NCBI RefSeq assembly: GCF_035943795.1
Contig: NZ_DASZBY010000089.1
Coordinates: forward strand, 1-64,000
Direction of reading: 5' to 3'
Origin: Aliidongia sp035943795
GTDB taxonomy: Bacteria; Pseudomonadota; Alphaproteobacteria; ATCC43930; CGMCC-115725
Length of the DNA stretch: 64,000 nt
Every line of letters begins with the position of its first letter. Within the stretch, counting starts at the first letter, position 1. The notes under the pieces were generated by a model. That model was not told where the DNA came from, ran no database searches, and saw only the letters and a list, made by a program, of their open reading frames with translations. Below are positions 1-8,274 of the stretch, piece after piece. A program made the position numbers and the translations under genes.

Positions 1-2
1 GA

Positions 3-2225
3 ACGGCGCTCGCACGCCATCGCACTCTCGTAAGCTCGATGGCGCTGCTGATCGCCAGCGCGCCCTTCGCGGCTCTGGCGCAGACCGCGCCCGCCGATCC
101 CGGCACACCCCCCGTCGCCGGTACCAAGCCGGCGGCGCCCGCCACCGAGGAAATCCTGGTCACGGCGCAAAAGCGCGAGGAAAAGCTGAAGGACGTTCCA
201 GCATCGGTCACGGCGTTGAGCGGCGACAAGCTCCAGTCGCTCGGCGTGCAGGACCTCGACCATCTTTCGGTCTACGTGCCGGGCCTGTCGGAACAGACGA
301 CCCGGCCGGGACAGTCCGGCGTCACCCTGCGCGGCATCACGACCGGCAATGCCGGATCGGGTGTCACGGTCGGCACCTATATCGACGACGTGCCGATCGG
401 CAGCAGCAGCAGCCTGTCCGGCCCCGTCCTGGCGCCCGACACCGATGCGTTCGACATGCAGCGCGTCGAGATCGTGCGCGGCCCGCAGGGCACGCTCTAC
501 GGCGCCAGCAGCATGGGCGGCGTTATGAAATACGTGACGAATGCGCCCGATCCCAATCATTTCGACGCCCGGACCGAGGTCGATCTCGGCGGCATCGACG
601 GCGGCGGCCTGACCGCCGGCGGCAAGGCGATGATCAACGTGCCGCTGGTGTCCGACAAGCTCGCGTTCCGCGCGACGGTTTACGACCGTAGCGCCGACGG
701 CTTCATCAAGGACATCGGCACGCATAACGACGACGAAGGGCGCAACACCGTCACCGGCGGGCGCTTCTCGCTGCTGTTCACGCCGACGGACGACCTGTCG
801 ATCCGCTTCACCAGCCTGCTGCAGGACATTCATGACGATGGCACGCCGACCATCGACTACAATCCCGTAACCGGAAAGCCGCTCTATGGCGACTTGGAGC
901 AGAGCCGGCATCTTCGCGAGCGTTTCACCTTCCAAGATCAGCTGCACAACCTGACCGTCAACTGGAACCTGCACTGGGCGACGCTGACCTCTTCGACCAG
1001 TTATGGCGCCGGGCGCAGCTATCAGCTATCGGATGCGACCGTGCAATATGCACCCTTGCTTGGTCCCGGTATCTACGGCTTCCCGTTCACGAACGACACG
1101 TCGAAGATTACGCAGGAAGTCCGTCTGGCCTCGCCGCAGAACCATCGGTTCGAATGGCTGGCCGGCGCGTTCTATACTTACGAATGGTCGAACGACCGGC
1201 AATCCATCGTGTCGCTGACGCCCAGCGGCCGATCCTCTACGGATATCATCGATGCCTGGTCTCCCAGCCGGTTCCGCGAATATGCCGGCTTCGGCAATAT
1301 CGACTATTATTTCACCGATGATATCGACCTGGGCTTCGGAGCCCGCTGGAGCCGAAACCGCCAGGCGTTCCACGAGACCGAGGCCGAGGGCGGTGCCACG
1401 GCGATCGATGTGCTGAACTCGTCCGGCGATAGCAGCTGGACTTATTCCATAACGCCGCGCTGGCGGATCAACGACGTGATCTCGGCCTATGGTGTGGCCT
1501 CCAGCGGGTATCGGCCGGGCGGCCCGAACGTCGTGCTGCCGCCAGCGCTGACCGGCGGCGATGTCGTTCCGCACACGTTTGGGCCGGACTCGCTCTGGAA
1601 CTATGAAGCCGGTCTCAAGACCGAGTTGCTGGACAAGAAGCTGACCTTCAACGTGGCCGCGTTCCAGATCGACTGGAATTCGATCCAGCTCACGGCCACG
1701 ACGCCCAACGGCGCCGGCTATACGGCGAACGGCGGTAAAGCGCAGAGCCGGGGGCTGGAATTCGACGTCGGCTATACGCCGATAAGCGGCCTGCATCTCG
1801 GCCTCAACGGCTCCTATACCCGCGCGGTGCTTGAGGATGACGTGCCGGCGATCGGCGCGGTCAAGGGCGATTTTCTCGCGAGCGTGCCGCGGTGGTCCGG
1901 TGCGGCCACCGCTGACTACTCCTTTCCTGCGTACGCCGACTGGGACGGCGTGGTCGGCGGCACCATCGCCTACATCGGCCCGCGCAATTCGGAATACCGC
2001 AACACGCCGACCGATCCCAACATCCGCATGGCGGGCTACGAGCTCATCGATCTTCGGGCCGGCGTCCAGGACGAGAAATGGAGCGTCACGCTGTTCGTGA
2101 AGAACCTGCTCGATCGGCGCGGCATCACCAATGCGACCAATGGCTTCGTCTCCTCCGGCGGCCCGCAATATCGCTACATCACCCAGCCCCGCAGCGTCGT
2201 GCTGCAGGTCACCACCCAGTTTTGA
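3..2225 (+). CDS. TonB-dependent outer-membrane receptor (5' end cut by window)
   Basis: This is an outer-membrane beta-barrel receptor that takes up a substrate using TonB energy. The plug begins at EEILVTAQKREEKLKDVP, a typical receptor opening, and contains VEIVRGPQGTLYGASSMGG. The barrel ends in an aromatic residue (VTTQF). The first ATG in the frame is at 39, but the frame stays open to base 3 and encodes Arg/His-rich residues just before the hydrophobic MALLIASAPFAALAQ stretch. The true start, with the positively charged signal-peptide n-region, is therefore probably left of the window. It is followed by a permease gene on the same strand and then by a D-peptidase operon, which suggests (inference) a peptide or glycopeptide ligand. 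The family is certain; the ligand is not. Confidence 0.93.
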   Translation, partial: TALARHRTLVSSMALLIASAPFAALAQTAPADPGTPPVAGTKPAAPATEEILVTAQKREEKLKDVPASVTALSGDKLQSLGVQDLDHLSVYVPGLSEQTTRPGQSGVTLRGITTGNAGSGVTVGTYIDDVPIGSSSSLSGPVLAPDTDAFDMQRVEIVRGPQGTLYGASSMGGVMKYVTNAPDPNHFDARTEVDLGGIDGGGLTAGGKAMINVPLVSDKLAFRATVYDRSADGFIKDIGTHNDDEGRNTVTGGRFSLLFTPTDDLSIRFTSLLQDIHDDGTPTIDYNPVTGKPLYGDLEQSRHLRERFTFQDQLHNLTVNWNLHWATLTSSTSYGAGRSYQLSDATVQYAPLLGPGIYGFPFTNDTSKITQEVRLASPQNHRFEWLAGAFYTYEWSNDRQSIVSLTPSGRSSTDIIDAWSPSRFREYAGFGNIDYYFTDDIDLGFGARWSRNRQAFHETEAEGGATAIDVLNSSGDSSWTYSITPRWRINDVISAYGVASSGYRPGGPNVVLPPALTGGDVVPHTFGPDSLWNYEAGLKTELLDKKLTFNVAAFQIDWNSIQLTATTPNGAGYTANGGKAQSRGLEFDVGYTPISGLHLGLNGSYTRAVLEDDVPAIGAVKGDFLASVPRWSGAATADYSFPAYADWDGVVGGTIAYIGPRNSEYRNTPTDPNIRMAGYELIDLRAGVQDEKWSVTLFVKNLLDRRGITNATNGFVSSGGPQYRYITQPRSVVLQVTTQF

Positions 2226-2231
2226 TCGCCC

Positions 2232-2267
2232 ATCCGGCTCGAGCGTCCGCGACCGGTCGAGCCGGAT
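2232..2267 (+). terminator. Hairpin between receptor and permease genes
   Basis: An 11-bp perfect inverted repeat (ATCCGGCTCGA and TCGAGCCGGAT) with a 14-nt loop starts 7 nt after the receptor stop codon. No T-tract follows, so it may be a processing or RNA-stability hairpin, or a weak terminator, rather than a classic intrinsic terminator. Confidence 0.45.
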
Positions 2268-2301
2268 TACGTCTTCGGGAGCCAGGCAAGTGAGGCCAAC
2301 C

Positions 2302-3630
2302 ATGCGTCGCGCGGCAACGCGGTTCGGATACAGTATCGGGCCGTTCGGGCTCGGGATCATCGGCGTGCCGATGGCCATGTTCATGATGATCTACATGACG
2401 GACACGCTCCGCATCTCGGCCGTGGTCGCCGGCATCATCATGGCGATCCCGAAGGTCTGGGACGTCTTCATCGACATTCCGGTCGGCGGCCTGTGCGATA
2501 CCATCTCCCATCGCTTCGGTGGCCGCTGGCCGTTGATCCTCGTGGGCGTGGTGGGCTTCCCGCTTGCCCTCGTCGCTATCTACGGTGCGGCATTCCTGGG
2601 GTCGGTCTGGGTCGCCGGCGTCACGATCGCCGTGGCGCTGACCTTCAACTCGACCCTGACCACGGTCTTCCTGGTCGGGCATACCGCGCTCGCCGACGAC
2701 ATGGAGGCGGACCCGGCCGCCCGGACCGGGCTGCTGGGCGCCCGGAACATCGCGAGTACGCTGGGTGCCATCGGCGCCAGCATCGCGGCCCCGCAGGTCC
2801 TGGCCTGGGGCGGCGGCGACCGGGCGGGCTATGCGATCATGGCGCTGATCTTTGCGGGCATCGGCATCGGCCCCCTGGTGGTCATGCTGGTTCTGACCGG
2901 CCGCGTTCCGATCGGTGCCGGCAGCGCCAAGCGCGAGGCGCTGCCGCTGCTCGAAGCGGTCCGCACGACCATCGACAACAAGGCGTTCTACGCCCTGTTC
3001 TTCGTGCTGCTGCTGTCCGGCATCGTCAGCGCCTTTCTCAATACCATCTTCCCCTATTCCAATCGCTACCTGGTCGGCGGCGGCCCGGATCTGCTGTCGG
3101 AGCTCTATACCTCGGTGCTGGTCACGACGATCCTGGGCATCCCGGTCATGACCTGGATCTCGGCGCGGATCGGCCCGACGCGGGCGCTGCAACTCGCGAC
3201 CTGGAGCATGGTCATCGCCGTTGGCGGCTTCTACGCCGCAACCTTCCTGCCGCCCTGGGCCACGGTCGCCGCCGGCGCCTTCGCCGGCCTGTCGAGCGGC
3301 GGCTACGCGCTGCTCATCCAATCGGCCACGATCGACGCGGCCAAGATGCCGCACAAGGGCGTCGCCGTGGATTCGATCGGCGTCTATCTCGGCATCCTGT
3401 TCGCGGGCACCAAGATCGGCGACACCATCGGCGGCCTGCTCTGCGGCTTTCTGGTCGATCTTTCGGGCGCCTCGCCGGACGCCGCCATGACCGACATGGG
3501 ACGCGAGATCTTCCGGACCGGCTTCGGCCTGTTGCCGCTGGTGCTGACCATCGTCAGCCTGCCGCTGCTGCGCCGGGCCGGCTCGGCGAGCGAGCCGCCG
3601 GCCGACCGCGCTGCCCTAGCGGTCGAGTGA
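2302..3630 (+). CDS. MFS permease of the GPH (sugar:cation symporter-like) type
   Basis: This is an inner-membrane secondary transporter of about 442 residues with around 12 hydrophobic segments. The N-terminal PKVWDVFIDIPVGGLCD segment, followed by RFGGRWPLILVG, matches the loop signature of the glycoside-pentoside-hexuronide (GPH) branch of the major facilitator superfamily. ATG 2302 is chosen because the transmembrane protein begins there; a GTG 12 nt upstream, 8 nt after GGGAG, is an equally plausible start. It sits 76 bp after the TonB receptor and shares its last 15 bp with the convergent regulator gene. By position it probably brings in what the receptor delivers to the periplasm, but the substrate cannot be read from the sequence. 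Confidence 0.85.
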   Translation: MRRAATRFGYSIGPFGLGIIGVPMAMFMMIYMTDTLRISAVVAGIIMAIPKVWDVFIDIPVGGLCDTISHRFGGRWPLILVGVVGFPLALVAIYGAAFLGSVWVAGVTIAVALTFNSTLTTVFLVGHTALADDMEADPAARTGLLGARNIASTLGAIGASIAAPQVLAWGGGDRAGYAIMALIFAGIGIGPLVVMLVLTGRVPIGAGSAKREALPLLEAVRTTIDNKAFYALFFVLLLSGIVSAFLNTIFPYSNRYLVGGGPDLLSELYTSVLVTTILGIPVMTWISARIGPTRALQLATWSMVIAVGGFYAATFLPPWATVAAGAFAGLSSGGYALLIQSATIDAAKMPHKGVAVDSIGVYLGILFAGTKIGDTIGGLLCGFLVDLSGASPDAAMTDMGREIFRTGFGLLPLVLTIVSLPLLRRAGSASEPPADRAALAVE

Positions 3631-4782
3631 GGAGGCCGGCCGATCCAGCCAGGCGCGGTAGAGGTCGCAAAAACGGCTGAAGCCGTATCCGCCCTGGGCC
3701 GCGGCCCGATAGAGCGTCCATTGCTGCGACAGGGTTCCGCCCGGTGCCTGCAGGGCCCGGTGGATCGACGGCCAATCCGGCTGGGGCTTGCGGCGGGTGC
3801 CCGCGACGGCGCCGGAGCCCGGGAACAGCAGGAGATCGAGCGCGGCGTCGTCGTGGCCGGCCGGCAGCGGCCATTGCAATGCCGCTGCCGCGGCACGCTG
3901 GATACAGGCCGCAACGATCGCCCGCGAGGTGCCGAGCCGGCGCGCGATGGCGCTGTCGGACCATCCGGCCTCGTGCTTCAGACGCAGGATCTCGCCGATC
4001 GGTCGCCGCGTGCGGACTTCCTCGGTCGCCTGTGCGGGCTCGAGTGTGACGTGGGGGGGATACGCGGAGGATTCCGATATGAATTCATTGTTATTTTCCG
4101 ATATGAAATCGTCTGAGGCGGTAGCGGCAGATGCGGCCGATTGCGGGACGCCGAAGATTCTCGGCGGAACGCCTGGCGCAAGCAGGCCGCGAAACAGCGC
4201 TTTCGAGTTCGCGAACAGCCTCTCGGCCTCTCCGCGCGACCCCAGCGCATTGACCACGCGAACGCCGATGCTCGTCGCCGTCCAGAGGGTCGCGACATCC
4301 GCGGGATTCACGGCCGGATCCACCTGGCCTCTTTGTTGGCCGATCTCCAGTATTCCCTTAAGCAAAAGCGCCGTGCCGCGGAAATGTTCCACCACGATGT
4401 CGCGAACTCGCTCGTTTCGCATCGCCTCCGACAGAATTTCCATCGTGATTCTCTCGGAGATCTTCAAGTCATCGAGCATTGTTTCGTGATTTTCGTCATA
4501 CATCGTATCGAGTATGGCTTCCAACGTGTTCGGCGCATGAATGATCTGGTCGCCCAGTTCCTTGCTTCTGGCGAAGGTATCCTGAATCGCATAGGCAATA
4601 AGATCCTCCTTCGACTTGAAGTAATAGTACAACAGGCCGGGTCTGATCGACGCCTCATGAGCGATGTCGGCGAGGGTCGCCTTGGCAAATCCGCTACGCG
4701 CGAAACAGGCGAGCGCCGCCTCGATGATGTGGCGCAGACGCTCTTGCGACTTCTTGGATCCGGGTTTCCGCACGCTTTTCAC
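3616..4782 (-). CDS. TetR regulator fused to an IS21 IstA-like N-terminal domain
   Basis: The N-terminal half is a TetR/AcrR repressor: helix-turn-helix at about residues 18-63 (FAKATLADIA, then LLYYYFKSKEDLIAYAI) and an all-helical ligand domain to about residue 205. A Ser/Asn-rich linker with a short repeat (DDFISE, NEFISE) leads to residues 262-388, which follow the N-terminal DNA-binding part of IS21-family IstA transposases: EILRLKHEAG, an IARRLGTS helix-turn-helix, WPLPAG, LLFP, DWPSIHRAL and GYGFSRFCDLYRAW. The protein stops where the rve catalytic core would begin. I prefer GTG 4782 (or GTG 4773, behind AAGGTG), because upstream ATGs would place both operator candidates inside the gene. 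It is divergent from the hydrolase operon and probably controls it and itself. Confidence 0.85.
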   Translation of the reverse strand: MKSVRKPGSKKSQERLRHIIEAALACFARSGFAKATLADIAHEASIRPGLLYYYFKSKEDLIAYAIQDTFARSKELGDQIIHAPNTLEAILDTMYDENHETMLDDLKISERITMEILSEAMRNERVRDIVVEHFRGTALLLKGILEIGQQRGQVDPAVNPADVATLWTATSIGVRVVNALGSRGEAERLFANSKALFRGLLAPGVPPRIFGVPQSAASAATASDDFISENNNEFISESSAYPPHVTLEPAQATEEVRTRRPIGEILRLKHEAGWSDSAIARRLGTSRAIVAACIQRAAAAALQWPLPAGHDDAALDLLLFPGSGAVAGTRRKPQPDWPSIHRALQAPGGTLSQQWTLYRAAAQGGYGFSRFCDLYRAWLDRPASSLDR

Positions 4783-4787
4783 CTTTG

Positions 4788-4803
4788 TTGGTTGTCTAAC
4801 CAA
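4788..4803. promoter_or_regulatory. Candidate TetR operator 1
   Basis: A perfect inverted repeat, TTGGTT-N4-AACCAA, lies immediately upstream of the preferred start of the TetR-type gene. Binding here would block that gene's translation-initiation region or promoter. The same arms recur 58 bp away (operator 2). Confidence 0.6.
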
Positions 4804-4810
4804 AAATCGC

Positions 4811-4841
4811 TTGACGATGTCGGTCACCGAGAGGATATGTA
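4811..4841 (+). promoter_or_regulatory. Candidate sigma-70 promoter of the hydrolase operon
   Basis: TTGACG at 4811-4816 is a good -35 box. A weaker GATATG/TATGTA -10 box lies 17-19 bp further on. Transcription would start near or within operator 2, so a bound repressor would occlude it. This was assigned by eye only. Confidence 0.4.
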
Positions 4842-4845
4842 TCGG

Positions 4846-4861
4846 TAGGTTCACCAACCAA
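4846..4861. promoter_or_regulatory. Candidate TetR operator 2
   Basis: TAGGTT-N4-AACCAA matches operator 1 in five of six left-arm bases and all six right-arm bases, with the same 4-bp spacing. It lies about 95 bp upstream of the first hydrolase gene. Confidence 0.55.
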
Positions 4862-4956
4862 AACAACGCAATCATACGCATGATCCTGCGATGTTCAAAT
4901 TGGAAATCTACTTTCCGGCGTCAGAACCCGCCGGGCGATGATCGGGAGTATCGAGG

Positions 4957-6582
4957 ATGACGGACGATCCGAAGCAGCAGACCCCGGCGGAGGGACTCGA
5001 TGCCCTGTTCGCCAAATGGAACCGGATGGACGAACCCGGCCTCGTCGTCGGCGTCGCCCATCGCGGCGCGGTGATCTACCGGCGCGGTTTCGGCATGGCG
5101 AGCCTGGAAAGCGGCCTCGTCAACACGCCGAAGACCCGCATGCGCATCGGCTCGACCACGAAGCATTTCACCTGCCTCGCGGCCCTGCTGCTGGCGGAAG
5201 AGGGCAAGCTCGACATCGACGCCGGCATCCGGACCTACATTCCGGAACTGCCCGCGTTCGACCCCGATCCGACCCTGCGCCAATTGATGAACCACACCGG
5301 CGGCCTGCGCTGCTTCATCGATCTCGCGATGTATTCGAGCGGCATCTCCGCCATACCGGACGGTGGCGCACTCGACTTCATGGTGCGGCAGCACGATCGA
5401 AACTTCGCGCCCGGCGACGAGATGATCTATTGCAATGGCGGTTACTTCCTGCTGTCGCTGGCGATCGAGCGGGTGAGCGGGCTCAGCTTCGAGGCGTTCT
5501 TGAAGGAACGCATCTTCCTGCCGCTGGGCATGACCGACACGGTCGCTCATTCGAGCGATCTCGAACTGCTGTCCGGCATGGCGACGCTGCATAACGCCGC
5601 CGCCGACGGGTCGTTTACGCGGGGCATCTTCCCCGTGCGGATCAAGGGCGAAGGGTCGATCGTCTCGACCATCGACGACATGCTGGGCTGGATCCGTCAT
5701 CTGCGCGCGGCCGACCATCGCGTCGGCGGTGCCGAGACCTGGCGGCAGATGCTGACCCGGCCGCGCTACAATAGCGGGACCGAAAGCAACTATTGCTTGG
5801 GCCTGTCGCGCGAATTCTATCGTGGCATCGAGACGATCCACCATGCCGGCGGTGTCATGGGCGGCCAGTCGCAGATGCTGACCGTGCCGGACCACGAGCT
5901 CGACATCATCATCATGGCGAACCGGTCGGGCACCGACCCGTCCGGCCTGGCCCTGAAGATCATCGACATCCTGCTGGCCGATGCGCTCGATCCGCTGTCG
6001 GCGAAGGTCGAGGGAACCGTCGGCGAGGCTGTGGCCGGCCGCTATCACGGCGCCCGCTCCCATTTGCTCTACGGGCTGTCGGTGACCGATGGCAAGCTGG
6101 GCTTTTCCTTGTCGAATTCTCCGGCCATGCCGCTCACTGCCGGGGCGGACGGTGCCTTCGCCTTGAGCATCCCTGGCATGGGCGACTTCGTCATCCGGGC
6201 CAACGATCCGGTCGAGGGCAAGTCCCGCTCGATCGTGGTCGATTATTGCGGTCGTCAGGAGGCGGCGGAACGGTTGCCCGACGAGCCGCCGGAGACCGCG
6301 GCGGCGGCCGATGGGTTCGTCGGCCGCTATGACGGGCCGGACCAGGGCGCCGGCGCGACGGTGACTCTCGTCGACGGCCATCTGCGTCTGGCGCTGCAGG
6401 GCCAGTACGGTCGGACGGTCTACAAGCTCATGCCCGTGTCGCGCGACGTCTTCGCCGGGATGGCCGACGATCCGCTGCTGCCGTTGCCGCTGTCGATCAC
6501 GGCGCATCGCACCGGCGGCCAGGTCGACCTCTTCTGGATCGATACCGGCCGGACACGCCACCTGCAGTTCACCCGGCTGTGA
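4957..6582 (+). CDS. D-aminopeptidase-like serine hydrolase (S12 family), copy 1
   Basis: This is a penicillin-recognising serine hydrolase of 541 residues. The catalytic triad motifs are Ser66-x-x-Lys69 (STTK), Tyr158-Cys-Asn160 and His296-Ala-Gly298. Their spacing and the total length, with about 200 residues of beta-rich C-terminal sequence, match the three-domain D-aminopeptidase of Ochrobactrum anthropi rather than a plain class C beta-lactamase. No signal peptide is present, so it should act in the cytoplasm. A GGGAG ribosome-binding site precedes the ATG by 8 nt. It is the first of three tandem paralogues and the most divergent of them (YCN where the others have YSN). Releasing N-terminal D-amino acids from peptides is the best guess; an esterase or amidase is possible. 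Confidence 0.82.
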   Translation: MTDDPKQQTPAEGLDALFAKWNRMDEPGLVVGVAHRGAVIYRRGFGMASLESGLVNTPKTRMRIGSTTKHFTCLAALLLAEEGKLDIDAGIRTYIPELPAFDPDPTLRQLMNHTGGLRCFIDLAMYSSGISAIPDGGALDFMVRQHDRNFAPGDEMIYCNGGYFLLSLAIERVSGLSFEAFLKERIFLPLGMTDTVAHSSDLELLSGMATLHNAAADGSFTRGIFPVRIKGEGSIVSTIDDMLGWIRHLRAADHRVGGAETWRQMLTRPRYNSGTESNYCLGLSREFYRGIETIHHAGGVMGGQSQMLTVPDHELDIIIMANRSGTDPSGLALKIIDILLADALDPLSAKVEGTVGEAVAGRYHGARSHLLYGLSVTDGKLGFSLSNSPAMPLTAGADGAFALSIPGMGDFVIRANDPVEGKSRSIVVDYCGRQEAAERLPDEPPETAAAADGFVGRYDGPDQGAGATVTLVDGHLRLALQGQYGRTVYKLMPVSRDVFAGMADDPLLPLPLSITAHRTGGQVDLFWIDTGRTRHLQFTRL

Positions 6583-6608
6583 CCGTCGCCGAGAGGGGGA
6601 AATCGATC

Positions 6609-8252
6609 ATGACCGAAGATCAGCCACAGGATCCCGTGACGGCGCTCGACGCGCTGTTCGCCCGATGGAACCGCAGCGACGAGCCGGGCCTCGTCGTCGG
6701 CGTGGCCCACCGCGGCAAAGTGATTTACCGCCGCGGCTTCGGCCTGGCGAGCTTCGAGAGCGGGCTCGCCAATACGCCGAAGACGCGCATGCGCATCGCC
6801 TCGACCACGAAGCATTTCGCGGCCCTTGCCTGCCTGCTGCTGGCCGAGGACGGCAAGCTCGATATCGATGCCAGCATCCGGACCTATGTGCCGGAGTTGC
6901 CGGCGCTCGAACCCGAACCGACTTTGCGCCAGCTGATGAACCACACCGGCGGCTATCGCTGTCCGACCGACATGTCGTTCGGCCTCGGCGAGATGACGAG
7001 CCAGGATAGCCTGGACGGCATGGTGCGGCAGACCGGGGTGAATTTCCCGGCCGGCGAGCAGATGATGTACAGCAACGGCGGCTACGAGCTGCTGTCGCTG
7101 GCGATCGAGCGGGCGAGCGGGCAGGGTTTCGCCCAATTCCTGGCGGAACGGATCTTCCAGCCGTTGGGCATGCTTGACACGCTGGTCGCATCCACCGACC
7201 GCGAGCTGGTTCCGGGCATCGCCACCCTGCACTTGCCGAGTCCCGCTGGCGGCTTCGTCCGTGGCTATCTGAGCGGTGAAAGCCGCGGGTCCGGCGGCAT
7301 CGTCTCGACCGTCGACGATATGCTGATCTGGCTCGCCCACCTGCGGTCGGCCAAGCATCGGGTCGGCAGCGAGGCGAGCTGGGCGCAGATGCTGACCATG
7401 ACACGCTATGCGAACGGCACGGTCGGCACCTATTGCCTGGGCCTCGAACGCGAGACCTACCGCGGGGTCCAGACGGTGCATCATGCCGGCGGCCTGATGG
7501 GCGGCGCCTGCCAGATGCTGACGGTGCCGGCCGAGGCGCTCGACATCATCATCATCACCAACCGCGTCGACGGCGGCGTGAACCCGAGCGCACAGGCCGA
7601 AGCCATCGTCGACCTGTTGCTGGCCGAGGTGCTGGCGCCGCCGGAACCGAAGATCGAGCAGGATACCATCGCTCGTCATCTGGGCCGCTACTACGTTGCT
7701 CGGACGCACATGCTCTATGGGTTGCTCGACAGCAACCTGTTCGGCGTACCGGACGGTGCGGGCAAGCTCGGCTTCTCACTGTGCAACACGCCGGGCATAC
7801 CGGTCTATCCGATGGCCGATGGCGCCTTCGGCATGAAGCTGTCCGGCATGGCGCAATACGTGATCCGCCCAGGTGCTGCGAAGGACGGCAAGACCCAGAG
7901 CCTCGACATCCAATATTGCGGTAGCCACGAGACGGCCCTGCGCCTGCCCGATACGCCGCCCGAGCCGGCCGTCGCGGCCGCCGGTCTGCCCGGACGCTAC
8001 TACTGCAACGACATGGATGCGACGGCCACGGTCACGTTCGCCCAGGACGAGATCCTGATGGATGTGCGCGGCGGATCCGGTCACGTGGCCTATCGCCTCA
8101 ATCCGCTGACCGCCGAGGTCTTTCGGGCGAACGGCACCGATCCCATGCTGCCGCTGATCGCCAGTCTGGCGGTCGAGCGCGCGAATGGCGAAGCGCAGAC
8201 CCTCTGGTTCGATACCGGCCGTACCCGCCACCTGCGCTTCACCCGGCTGTGA
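6609..8252 (+). CDS. D-aminopeptidase-like serine hydrolase (S12 family), copy 2
   Basis: This is the second tandem paralogue, of 547 residues. It has the same STTK, YSN and HHAGG active-site motifs and the same C-terminal beta domains ending in DTGRTRHLRFTRL. ATG 6609 is preferred over the GTG that overlaps the previous stop codon, because GAGAGGGGG lies 8 nt upstream of it. Compared with copy 3 it carries a small insertion (SNLFGVPDGAG between LLD and KLGFSL). It is close to copy 3 in sequence and more distant from copy 1. It has no signal peptide and is co-transcribed with its neighbours. Different copies may prefer different D-residues (inference). Confidence 0.82.
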   Translation: MTEDQPQDPVTALDALFARWNRSDEPGLVVGVAHRGKVIYRRGFGLASFESGLANTPKTRMRIASTTKHFAALACLLLAEDGKLDIDASIRTYVPELPALEPEPTLRQLMNHTGGYRCPTDMSFGLGEMTSQDSLDGMVRQTGVNFPAGEQMMYSNGGYELLSLAIERASGQGFAQFLAERIFQPLGMLDTLVASTDRELVPGIATLHLPSPAGGFVRGYLSGESRGSGGIVSTVDDMLIWLAHLRSAKHRVGSEASWAQMLTMTRYANGTVGTYCLGLERETYRGVQTVHHAGGLMGGACQMLTVPAEALDIIIITNRVDGGVNPSAQAEAIVDLLLAEVLAPPEPKIEQDTIARHLGRYYVARTHMLYGLLDSNLFGVPDGAGKLGFSLCNTPGIPVYPMADGAFGMKLSGMAQYVIRPGAAKDGKTQSLDIQYCGSHETALRLPDTPPEPAVAAAGLPGRYYCNDMDATATVTFAQDEILMDVRGGSGHVAYRLNPLTAEVFRANGTDPMLPLIASLAVERANGEAQTLWFDTGRTRHLRFTRL

Positions 8253-8274
8253 CCGCCGCCGAGGGAGAGAGTTC

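Noticed and set aside
1026..2384. Long minus-strand frame opposite the TonB receptor gene
   Set aside because: It is Arg/Ala/Asp-rich without known domain, and the opposite strand encodes an obvious receptor. High GC makes long antisense frames common.
3616..3999. A remnant IS21 insertion sequence
   Set aside because: Only the N-terminal IstA-like part exists, in frame with the regulator; no catalytic core, istB gene, terminal repeats or target duplication is seen. It was reported as a fusion instead.
4921..6561. 546-codon minus-strand frame opposite hydrolase copy 1
   Set aside because: It is a shadow of the real gene; similar shadows occur opposite copies 2 and 3 in the matching phase, as expected for paralogues.
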